A DNA stretch of 64,000 nucleotides from Xiphydria camelus (Eukaryota > Arthropoda > Insecta > Hymenoptera > Xiphydriidae): contig OY783196.1 of assembly GCA_963678675.1 (NCBI GenBank), forward strand, positions 29,118,827 to 29,182,826, given 5' to 3'. A program made the position numbers and the translations under genes. Positions 36,201 through 48,200 of this stretch are shown here, in pieces. The notes below the pieces were generated by a model. The model was given only the letters and a program-made list of their open reading frames with translations. It was not told the origin of the DNA and searched no databases. Position 1 is the first letter of the stretch, and each line of letters starts with the position of its first letter.

Positions 36201-39200
36201 GCTCGGTTTGCTCGCGGTCTTCGGCTCGGGCTCTGGTAACGATGCTGCCGACTGGTTCCGTATCGGGCAGCACCCAATTGCGGTCCAGCCACATCGACGG
36301 TGGAGTGTTGTCGCTGAATTGGCCATCTGCGGGGGGAAGATGACGAGGCGATTTAAACATTCAAATTCCGATAGAGTTTTGGAGACTAAATACGCGAAGA
36401 GCAAGAGCCGCGCTTGAATTCACAGAACTTCGAACCTTTCCATTCTTATATATAATAAATTTGAGTCGGCGCGTCAACATGATATAGCTAGCGGCTTCCG
36501 TCGTGAAATTTCACACTAAACGCGGAGCATTTACGTTACGTACGAGTTAATTGTGGCGCGCTACTCTTTCATTTACGCGCGAGCCACTAATGAACTCGTG
36601 GGGCGTATTTGTGGGTAGAAAAACACGGGAAAGAAGAAAAATAGAGAGAAGGAGAGAACGTCGAGTTTCTTATGGGGAAAATGTAGTTTGAGAGATCGAC
36701 CCTGATACGCATCTGCTTGCGTGAATTTCGAGTTCAGTTCGTCAAGTAGAGTGTGACTCTCTGGCGTTTAAACTTTGCAACCTTCGCTCGTCCCTATAGG
36801 TAATTAACGCGATTGTTCGCTATACAACGTGGAGGCGATTCGATCGTCGAGAATAGGTATATCTTCGAACATATCGAGTAAATGGAATTTGAACTGTTAT
36901 GGAGAAGAATCGTAACGAAGATATATTATATTAATCGTAGAGTCTTACGCACTATTTTTTTCCGGCGACCTCGATTTCCTCAGACCGAGACGCTTGATCG
37001 AGAAAAAAAATTAGTTGGCCCGATCTAATCGCGCCGTCACGGGTGCAGGCGAGCTGAATACGTTTTATTACGCATTTTATATTCACTGCATATGAATGTT
37101 GAAATTGTTTCTTTAAAAATGTTACGCGAAAAGACTGATACCGGTAAATTTTACTATATTTACAATAAAAGAGGAACACATGAGGAATTTCGGATATTTC
37201 TAATATCTTGACGAAAAATGTTTCCCCAGACACGAGTAAATTATAACGCAAACTATCATAATTTAATGTTTTAAAAAGAAAGATTACCGTGTCACACTGC
37301 AAAAACATCCGAAAACCCTCATGTGTACCTCTTTCATTAAGGGCCGGTTTTACCAACAAGTATATAAACGCGGTATAGCGCTATACTGAGAATAACCATA
37401 AGGCTTATTGCTGGTTATTCTCAGTATAGCGCTATACCGCGTTTATACCGTGTTGGTAAAACCGGCCCTAAAGTAAAACAGTAAAATTTACTGGTATCAG
37501 TCCTTCCGTATACCGAACGCTTCCCCCCCCCCGCTGGCGTATATATTTTTCTACTTGAAAAACCAGAAGCCACCCGGGACCACAAGTATAATACACCGAA
37601 TTCGAAAACGAGACCGCGATCCACTCGTGCGGCTGTAACAATTCTCTCGGCGTTCGTAAAGTTACGCGCGCGTCGAAATTACGCCTAGGATTTCGACGCC
37701 GGTCATTTCTCATTCATCCGCGCCGCGAGAAACGGCCCGAAAGTAGTCGCGACCGATCTCGCGCGCGCGACTTCGGGAAAATATAGGTAAGACGGTCATT
37801 TGGGAAATCGTCGCGCTCGCGCGTATACGCTGCGCGCACATCGTTTACATCACGACTGCGCAGCGAGGAGACGCCGCGAAGAAAAGTTTCAACCGTAAAA
37901 ACTATTTCCTCGCCCGACTCGCTCTCCTACGCGCGCGGGCGTACCTCGTACCGCCAGAGTCCCGAAAGCTGCAGCAGCCTCCTGCATACCAATGAGTTTT
38001 CGCGCGAGCGAGAGAAAGTGGGCGGCGAGTCGAGGCGCGTTCTCGCGGTTCGATTTGCCCGCCGCGATTCTCCGAACGGCGCGCATATCGTGTACCGATT
38101 CGGAGGGTCACACTCGCACGTGCGCTTGCGTGCGGCAAGTTACAGCGCGTGACGATAAGGGCGATATTCCGTCGAATGACGAAAGAAACTCGAGAGATTT
38201 CCCAATCGATCCTCTATCCGGAGAAAAATGGATCTGGAATGAAGAGCACTGAGTGATCGACTCTCGCGCGGATTCTGGCGTTATGCGATTGACTCTGTGG
38301 CACTGGAGTGATAAGTCGAATTTTTGCAAAGTACTGCCGTACAAAATAGTGTTTCATTTTCCCCGTACGGCAAAAATTAATATAACATCGCGTATTTGAA
38401 GATAATTTGGTATTTTCTGCAATAAAGCCAACGGATGGTATGGAGAAAAATAAGAAAAAGGAACTGAAAAACAAGAAAAATAGTATATACTATGTACATA
38501 CATAAGCCGTATTGCGAGAAATGCCAAATTATTTTTAAATATGCTATATTCTACCAACTTTTGCTATACGAGAGGAATGAAATGGTATTTCGTATGGCAA
38601 TAATTTGCAAAAATTCGAGTTGTCACTCCAGTATCATACGGTCGATCGCATAATGCCAAAATCTAGGCACTCTCGGCGCTCTTCGTTTCAAATCCATTCT
38701 TCTCCGTATACGAGATAAGCCTCGCGATTTTCAGAATCACCAGAAAGAGATTACACGACGATGCGCGCGCGGAGCAAGTACCTACGGACGTCCGTCCGCG
38801 TGGCGGCGGATGCACCGCGAGAAGTCGTCGTGCTCTCGTGCCGCGCCGACAGTGCCAACGTCGGAGAAAGTGGGACGATGAAAGTGCGATCGAACGAGCG
38901 GAGGTTCGTCCCGTCGACAAACCGAGTTCTCTATTCGCCACCGCCCGGTAAACATGCGCTCTATCCTTCCCCGGGCGAGCGAACCACTCCGACTCGACTT
39001 TCCTGCCGGCGCCCTCGCCGCCGCGACGCGAGGCGAGAAACCGCGGCGAACTTTTCGAGCGATGCGGACCCACATCGCGTCTCGATATCGCCCAGACTCG
39101 CGCGGTTTACGAGCCGGAGAACGTAACGGGCCGTTTGCTCGACTACGGCGGAGCGAATCGCGCGGACTCGCGTTATTACGCGGGCGGACGAGTGAATGAA

Positions 39201-42200
39201 CTCTGGAATAATGAAGCGCACTCGCGTTGTATCGCTCGCGGTGTGTACGTGCTCTTCGATGCGAGGGGTTTCTTTACTTGGTGGGATGAATCGTATATCG
39301 AATCGTTTCTCGTTAAACGCTTCGGTGCGACGGTTGCGATTTGGTCGGCCGTCCGGGGGAAGAGCGTTTTTTTTAAGTGGGACGGAATAAGCCGAGAGAT
39401 TAGTCACTCTTCCGTTATACCTTGCCCGGTACAGTAGAGCGATCGTCGTATTTAAAATACGGTACTCCTCGAAATTTTACCCTATTTTTGTTCGAACGCA
39501 GCCGTCGAAATTGTAATTCGAGTCGAATTGCGAGCGGTTGCCCCTGACGATAGGCAACCCATCTTGACCCGGTGTACATCTTTGTCGACGTTTGACATGC
39601 GATAGGCGCGGCATAAAAATGATCCCATCGATTCTACGGAAATATCTAATGTTACGAATTTGCGCATTCCTCGTTTTTCAATTATGATATATCTAGGTAA
39701 TTATTAGAAATCACGATGCTCTCGCGTCGTTAAGTCAAACCCGAGCTCCGAAAGGCCGCGAGAATTCATCGTTGTGTAATTCGGAAGAAAAATGCGTCAG
39801 ACGTCGAGCGTGCAGCGGGTGCGGTCTCGTGCGGTGCAACGAGAATGCACGCGGCATCATCCGACTCGGCGCGAGCGTTGTGCCTGTCGACGCTCGTCCT
39901 TGTACCACTTTTCTCCCGCGAGAAGACGCCAGCCGCGCGCGTCTCTTTCGTGAATGTCTGGTTTCGTGAGCAGCTTTTTCCCCGCGACGAGAGCGACTAT
40001 AATCGATGGAAACGGAAGTATCGGACTCTCTCTTCTCTCCGGAGGGAAAGACATTCGAGCCGCCGCGTCCGGCGAATTCGCACGCGAGAGTAGTCGTTAT
40101 TTTTGCTTCTCGATGCAAATTTAATTTCTAATTTTATCGAGCTGTCGCTCGTAACTCTATCGATGGATATATCTGAGAAAAACGCGCATCGATGCGGGAA
40201 TTCCGGCGGCCAAGCGTAAACGACAGACGGCGCGGCTGCCACACCTGCATCGCCGAGCCGCGCTGCAGCTACATACATACGTCGAAGGGAAGAGGACATG
40301 CAACCGCGGGAGCGGCGAGAGGGAAGGCGGGGCACGGCACGAGGAGGCCCCGCTAAATTTAGAAACACTTTCGAATCCTGTCGTTGCACAACGAAGAAAG
40401 TCCCGTCCGGTTCAATGGACGCCGGTACAATTTGGAAATTCTCGACGTGAAAGGAAAAGTTCGAAAGGGCACTCGAACATCGGGCGGGGGTGTTTTTCGT
40501 TCAACGCAGCTGCAGGGTGCATCCGCGCCTTTTAAAGCGGCTTCCCGCGTCACGAGGAAATACAGTGCAGTCGACGCGCGAGTTTCCTCGAATTATCACA
40601 TTCCGTAGAATTTTTTTTTGAAACGCCGTTTCTCGGAGGCAGCTGCCTGGAGTGGACCGCAAATATAATCGCCGTGAATTATTGCGATGTAGGATGCGGA
40701 TGCTCGCCGGCTGTCGTTAATGGCTAGAAAGCATCGCGCCTCGCTCCGTTCTCTGTTTGTGGTGATCGTGTATGCATGTATATGGAGAGATATCTACATA
40801 TAAATATATATAGTCCGGGAGGCAGCGACATTTTTACCGTGGTCATTTCACCAAGGCTGGTTTTCATTCACATGATAGATTCCATACTGTGTGTGAGCGA
40901 AATGCTTGTCAGCTGCCGCACCGGCGGTGGGGGTGTGTACAGTAGAGCCTCAAACGCGTAAAAAAACTAGAGAAATAAAGTGATATCACCAAAGTTCAAT
41001 TTTTGTTTATGGTTTATTTACATTATGTAATTATAAAAAATCGTAGTCAGCTGGACATATTTCGGGGGGAAATGTGTCAGCTGGGGCAATAAACATGCAG
41101 CACGCCGGCTAAAGAGGCTGCGACTTTATCGACTTTTCCCCCGCAATTCGGCTAGCTGACTTTTATTTATATTTAATACAAGTAATACTGGTTCGTGCGG
41201 TCAAATTTCAACTTTAGGGCCGGTTTTACCAACACGGTATAAACGCGGTATAGCGCTATACTGAGAATAACCAGCAATAAGCCTTATGGTTATTCTCAGT
41301 ATAGTGCTATACCGCGTTTATACCTGTTGGTAAAACCGGCCCTTAGTAGTATAAAGAGACATTATATTTTTTTTGCAACAAAAGATTCGATGGTTTATTT
41401 ATATTATGTAATTATAAAAAATCGTAGTCAGCTGAACATATTTCGGGGGGAAATGTGTCAGCTGTTGACGTATACTTGCGCAATACAGACGCCACGTAAA
41501 CTAATACCACCATGCTTTAAATTAAGTTATGTAATTGCTAATTGATTATATTTTATGAAAAACATCGTCAGATAGGTGTATAGTGGGGGTCAGTCTGTCA
41601 GCTGGGACAAAAAATATGCAGCGCACCGGCTAAAGAGGCTGCGCATTTATAATTTCAGCTGACGACTTTTCCCCCGCAATTCAGCCAGCCGACTTTTATT
41701 TATATCTAGTACGAATAATAATAGTTCGTGTAATCAAATTTCAGCTGCAGTAGTATAAAGAAATATGAAATTTATTGCTACAAAAGATCTACCAGAGATC
41801 CGCACTTCAGCTGTACCGAATGGCTTTTAGATATTTACTCTTACATTTATGAATATCGCCTTCTATACAATAAATCTTCTATTGATTTCTATAACTTATT
41901 TATTTCTAACAAATATTATTAAATAGTTAGATAATAATAAATAACATAATTAACTACAATAATAATTATTATCGCCATTAAAATTGCAAGCAAGATAGAC
42001 TCTTTTTAGACAATAAATTTCATGTTTCTTTATACTACCAGACCTGAAATTTGATTACACGAACTATTATTATTCGTACTAGATATAAATAAAAGTCGGC
42101 TGGCTGAATTGCGGGGGAAAAGTCGTCAGCTGAAATTATAAATGCGCAGCCTCTTTAGCCGGTGCGCTGCATATTTTTTGTCCCAGCTGACAGACTGACC

Positions 42201-45200
42201 CCCACTATACACCTATCTGACGATGTTTTTCATAAAATATAATCAATTAGCAATTACATAACTTAATTTAAAGTATGGTGGTATTAGTTTGCGTGGCGTC
42301 TGTATTGCGCAAGTATACGTCAACAGCTGCTACGATTTTTTATAATTACATAATGTAAATAAACCATCGAATCTTTTGTGGCAAAAAATATAATGTCTCT
42401 TTATACTACTGAAGTTGAAATTTGATCGCACGAACCAGTATTACTTGTATTAAATATAAATAAAAATCAGCTAGCCGAATTGCGGGGGAAAAGTCGATAA
42501 AGTCGGAGCCTCTTTAGCCGGCGCGCTGCATGTTTATTGTCCCAGCTGACACATTTCCCCCCGAAATATGTCCGGCTGACTACGATTTTTTATAATTACA
42601 TAATGTAAATAAACCATAAACAAGAATTGAACTTTGGTGATATCACTTTATTTCTCTAGTTTTTTTACGCGTTTGAAGCTCTACTGTACTCACCCCCACC
42701 GCCGGTGCGGCAGCTGACAAGCATTTCGCTCATACACAGTATGGAATCTATCATGTGAATGAAAACCAGCCTTGGTGAAATGACCACGGTAAAAGTGTCG
42801 CTGCCTCCCCGACTAATACGAGTCCTGATACAAATACCATACTGAGGGAGAAGGTCTGGTTGAACACGAACCCGATAGAAAAATGTATTTGAAATAAATA
42901 GGAATTTATTTGCATCGAACAAAAGTCCACTTGAATTAATTATATATTTTACATATATTTTTTTAATCGAGTACGAATCTAGTAGAACATCTATCTAATT
43001 TAAATAGACTTTTTTTCAATGCTATTCAATTCCTATTGATCTCAAATATGTAAATGTTTCTGTCAGATTCGTATCCAACTAGATCTTTACCCTGGGATGC
43101 ATATCTTCTCGGAGCGTATCTTCTTAAACAATATTCGTGACAATTTTTAATTACATTCCATCATCTTTAAGTAAATCGCAATTTTTTTTCGTTCGCGTAC
43201 TTTCTCTATTTACTTTTTCGATAATCTGCAAACATCGCCCGCACACCTACATTGCATACAGATTTCTTTTGACTACAAATTCCTACTTCACTTTCATTCT
43301 CAAACTCAAGAAGAAAGTCTTCCGCCGGTCGGACGTATCGAGTAAAACCCGTGACATTTCAATAGTCGACGCGTCTCGAAGTCAACGGTCACGAGTGTCC
43401 GCTGGACCATGGCCACTCGCCCGTCGACCGGACACTCGTCGATCTCGAGCTCGAGTTTTTCGCCGCGAAAAAGCGGCACGCCATACCAAAACGGAAGGCG
43501 CGCGAAGAGCGGGAAAAAGAGATATGAATTTCTTCGAGACGATTTTCATTTTCGCACGGAAGAAAGTTCCCGCGTGCGACGTGGGAGAGATTGTGCGCGG
43601 CGGGGCGACCGAACGATTTTTCCCGCGCGACAGTCGTGGAGAAATTCGAGAGGTTGCACCTCGACGAAGAGAGGAAGGGGAAGCCCCGGCTCTCCGTGTT
43701 CTATTCGATGCCTTCCAGCGGTTCCGGCTTGCCTCACCGCGGCAATTTCCAAATACGCCGATATAATCGATCCTCGGCAGGATACGCTCGTCCCGGAAGA
43801 ATGACGTAGACGAAGCGGAAGTGCGAGAAGAACCGAAGAACGGGCGAATCCGAGTAACGAGAATAACGGACGATCGCGCGACGCGAGCGTCCGCCAAATA
43901 TCGAAATACGCTCGAAACCGCTTCGGCGCGATTGCCAATTTCCATGGCAATCGTTGGCCGGCAAAAAATCGTTGTGCACGACGGTTGATTGAGCAGATTT
44001 AATTAAGAGTGGTCGCGGACGATTATTCGGAGTCGGAATAAACGAGATGGAAACTATATGGAATATAGGTGGAACTCGTGCGTAACGCGGCGAGAAGTAG
44101 ATACAGCCTGGCCTCTTCTCTTCTGTACCGACCTCGGTTGCCTATCGGCAGGGGCTCTGCCGCAATCGCGGTAATTAATTCCCAGGGATTTCTTCAATTT
44201 TCAAACGCGGAATCGCGCGTAATTCCTCGTTTCTCTTTCCCTTCAAGCCTTTCCCGTTCCCCGCGATGAGCGCGCTGCTCGCAACGCCGAGACGATCGCA
44301 TATTCGCCGTTCAACGCGACTGGCGAACGGAATAACAGTATTTTAGCCGCGGTATAGCGCGCCGTGAGCGAGCGCAGCCGGTCTTTAATCGTCGGGAACG
44401 CTGCAACGAGCGGAATAACTGTATCCAATCGGCATTCGTCGAGCCAGATGTATCGTTACGCGTGTCTCGGTTACAATTAAACACAATTACGTCTTGTTAC
44501 GGCGTGGGAGTGCGGAGCGGCGAGAAAAACCGATCGTCATCGTTTACCAATCGATGTACAACGAGGAATACAGGATGAACGTGTACCCGCGAACGGTACG
44601 CAATAACGATTCCACTGTAGATAAATCACCTTGGAACAGCAACGGCGATCAATGTCGAACACTCTGGCTCGCCAATTCGATCGCGTTTATCTCGTTCGCA
44701 CACCCGTGAACTTCCGACCCACTTTGGTCTCGAACTCTTTTTGCGCGTCGAGATGTAGAATTTTCGAAGCGTCGAATTGAAATTCACGGAAAAAATTCGC
44801 GGGTAACGCGACGTTAATCGCGACAGAAATTGCCGCGCAATCGTGACATTGCCAGGGACGCGATCATCGGGTGCTGCCGATTGAAATATCGCACGGGATT
44901 AGAGTTACAGGTGGCACTGGTTGCCGTACAGCGGTACCGATAAAAAACGAAACAATGTCATTGGTTCATACGGCATAACTCTCGACATTTCGTCCGATAC
45001 TCAATTACGAATTCATTAATATTTTGCAAACGCGTTCCTGTTATAATTTCAAGGCATTCGCGAATATAATTTATCATTTCGCATGTATTTCGCGCGACAG
45101 CGTGAATAATCCACTAAAATCACAGCCAATCGCGGTACAGTGTCACGCTTCGACCGTTAAGAAGAATCGGACGACTCGTGGAATTGCGATAAATTACGCA

Positions 45201-48200
45201 ATAAACCCGTCCGATTCGCAAACCCCGCGCCGTATTTCACAGGCATTATCGCGGGAATAACCCGATGAGGTTCTAGTTTTTTTCTTTGCGAGACATCAAC
45301 GTTCATCGCGTTACGCCCACCGCGGATCGACCTGCTGTACAAAAACCGTCCGGACTCTCTCTGTCCTCCCTTTACTTCGGCGAAGCAGCGCTCGCTCGTC
45401 CGATCGGCGCGGGAAATCGGCGATAGTCCACCTTCGAGCTTCGCTTCTCGTAAAGGTAACAACGCGTCTGTGCGCGCGCGCGCGCGCGGGGGAGAGGTCG
45501 AAAGAGTCTGGGATCAAAAAACTAGTCAAGGTCGTGACGTCATCGAAGAATGCCCACGACGATTTCCGGGTACCGAGTCGCGTGCGTGCGACTGCGACGC
45601 GTGTCGCGCGCTCGAGGCGAGGTGGGACGGAGAGCGCGCGCTCGCGCGGCTCCTTTTTTTCCTCTCCTCTCATCGCTTTAGACTCCGAACCACCGCCGCA
45701 ACCGCCCCGCTGGAGAACCGAATCGGAGGACTTTCACTTCGCGCGCCGGACGCGCGAGAAGGCCAGACGCGCGCGACTCTTAAATATTCCTCGACCTAAC
45801 GCTTCACTTTCATGCGCGACCGTTCTCCTCTCGCGTGCGCTCTGCTCCTCTCTTTCCACTCGACCTCTCGCGCGCGGCGTTCGATATCCCCTCGCGGGAC
45901 CGGTCCCACGCGCCGCAGCCTCTGTTCGTTTCTCCGCGCCTCGTCTCGCGTCGCTCCGCACCTCTCGATCTCCGTATCGACTCTTGTATCTTATTCGAGG
46001 GAGATTCGGATTGCGCATCGCGTGAAGCTCAGCACACCTGGCTCATACTTGTATAATACTTTTTTGAAGATAACACTTTTAATTATAATAAAGTCTTATA
46101 TCGATATTGGCCAAAGGTTCATAAACAATGAGATAACAGTGATTGAAATTTCTTTCCTGGCGAGTAAATTTAGCCTCATATGGTATATTTATTAAATTAT
46201 ACGAGGCTAAACTTAACAGGAAAGAAACTTTAATCACTATTCTCTCTCACATTGTTTATGAACTTTTAGCCTACATCGATACAAGACTTTGTTCTAGGTA
46301 AAAATGTAATCTTCGAAAGAGTATTATGCGAATACGAGCCAAAATCTCATAGATAATGAAATAACAGTGATTCGAGTTTCTTCCCTGGTGAGTAGCCTCG
46401 TATGGTGTGTATCAATGGTTGCATGATTGAAGGGGCAAGTAGATAAGGACGTTTTTGGCCCGCCGTTCGTTTCTGTTTTTAAAAGCTGTTGTTGAAGTAT
46501 TGCACCTTCGATTATGCGACCATTTACATATATGTAGACGTATGCCAAGGTTCACTTGTACCTATATGTAGGCGTATCGAATGTGACTGCGGATTATTTA
46601 CCGCGAAACGAAGCGCGCGAATATTTGGAATCGAGGAATCGTCGGTAGATGTAACGTCAAGGCTCCTCTCCGCACGGCGAACCGTGACTTCCGCCGCGGC
46701 TGCTCGTGACGGCAATCGCGGAGGAATCCGTCTCCTGTACAGAAACTCACGTATAACTCTACATCAAACATGATTGTCCTGTATCTTTTCATCCGCGAGT
46801 GTCGATTCCTTTCAAGGTTGCCCCTAGTAAAAAATCGGCGAGGTTCTCTTCCGTACTTTCGAACGCGATTCGAGCCGCAGCGCGCGCTGATGCAGTCACG
46901 TCGAAAGGCTGCATCTTCTGCGTGTGTTACACCATATGAGGCTAAACTTACTCTCCAGGAGAGAAACTCTAATCATTATAATCTCATGAACTATGAACTT
47001 TTGACTCATATTCGTATAATACTTTTCTGATGATTACGTTTCGATCTACAATAAAATCTTACGTCGATATAAGCCAAAAAATTTACAAATAACGACATAA
47101 TAATAATTGAAGTTTCTTTCCTGGCGCGAGTACGAAGTTTAGCCTCACATGGTATACAGATCGAAGGATCCACGATGCAAAAGGAGCATCGGACATTCAT
47201 CGTATAGAAATTATACTCGTCCGATCTTCGTTTTCTACTTCCCGTCGAGCATCGCGTTACGCAACGACACCGCGGACGGTCGAAGAGACGCGCGGGATGA
47301 CCGCAGCTCGTCCGTGAAGCCAAGGCGAGTGATGCAGTTTCTTCCGAAACCGAGTACAATCGCGCATCGTCAGTTTCTACGTAAACACTCGCACCTGTAT
47401 ACACGACGTTCGAGTCTCCGCGCTGGATAACAGTCGGGACTCTTGGGAAGCGGAAGAAACAAAGTTAAGGTTCGAAAGCAAGGGACCGATTTTACTGTTA
47501 CGAAATCGCGCGCGTCCGGGTACGCGGGCGAGTTATGTCGATGACGCACGCGGACGCCGGGTCCCGTGTAAACTTCACGGTATTAGAGATAACGCGTTTG
47601 GGTAAAGCCCCGAACTATTTGTGAGACGTCGCGACGGAGCCGGACGCGTCGGGGAAGCGTGCGACCGAGACGCGTAATAGACTCGCCGGTCTCTTTCATA
47701 ACTCGTAATGACTATCGTCGATATATCGTTATCGTTGAATAACGACGAATTCCGCACGTAGTTAGAAGTTGTGAAAAGCTTTCAACGCATTTGCGAATTA
47801 AATTTATAAGACTAATTGTGAAATTCAAGAACAATTGGAAATTTACGATGCGTATTGCGATCTTACGATATCTTATTGTGATTCCATGATATATTCATCG
47901 TGATTTTTCTATACATTCTTTATATGGAATTTGTGTTTTCGCATTAAATTGTTAGTAGTTTTACCACACTTTAGTGTTTGTTTAAAGCTTCCATCACCAT
48001 TTTCATAAATCCAAAACAGACATTTTTAACGATCTGTTTCCACAATTGATCGACTCGAGTGACTTTGAACTGCGAAAAACACAGATCTCATCTATTTCGT
48101 TTCCGATACAACGGTCCGAATCCTCGCCAACGTCGCTATCCTTGTTCGTGGACCTACGCGCGGACCGGTACCGCCTCCGTTCCGCATAGGCGCGATTTCA

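Larger units (their letters stand above)
36327..40810. other. Part of the inferred 14-kb first intron of Cad96Ca
   Basis: No exon is supported on either strand. It holds the nested MITE pair at 37.13-37.50 kb. The CpG-rich part at 37.7-40.6 kb gives chance frames of up to about 150 codons. Confidence 0.5.

Noticed and set aside
43137..43766. 209-codon plus-strand frame in the Cad96Ca intron
   Set aside because: The second half is CpG-driven Arg-rich sequence with an equally long frame on the other strand. No domain or splice sites.
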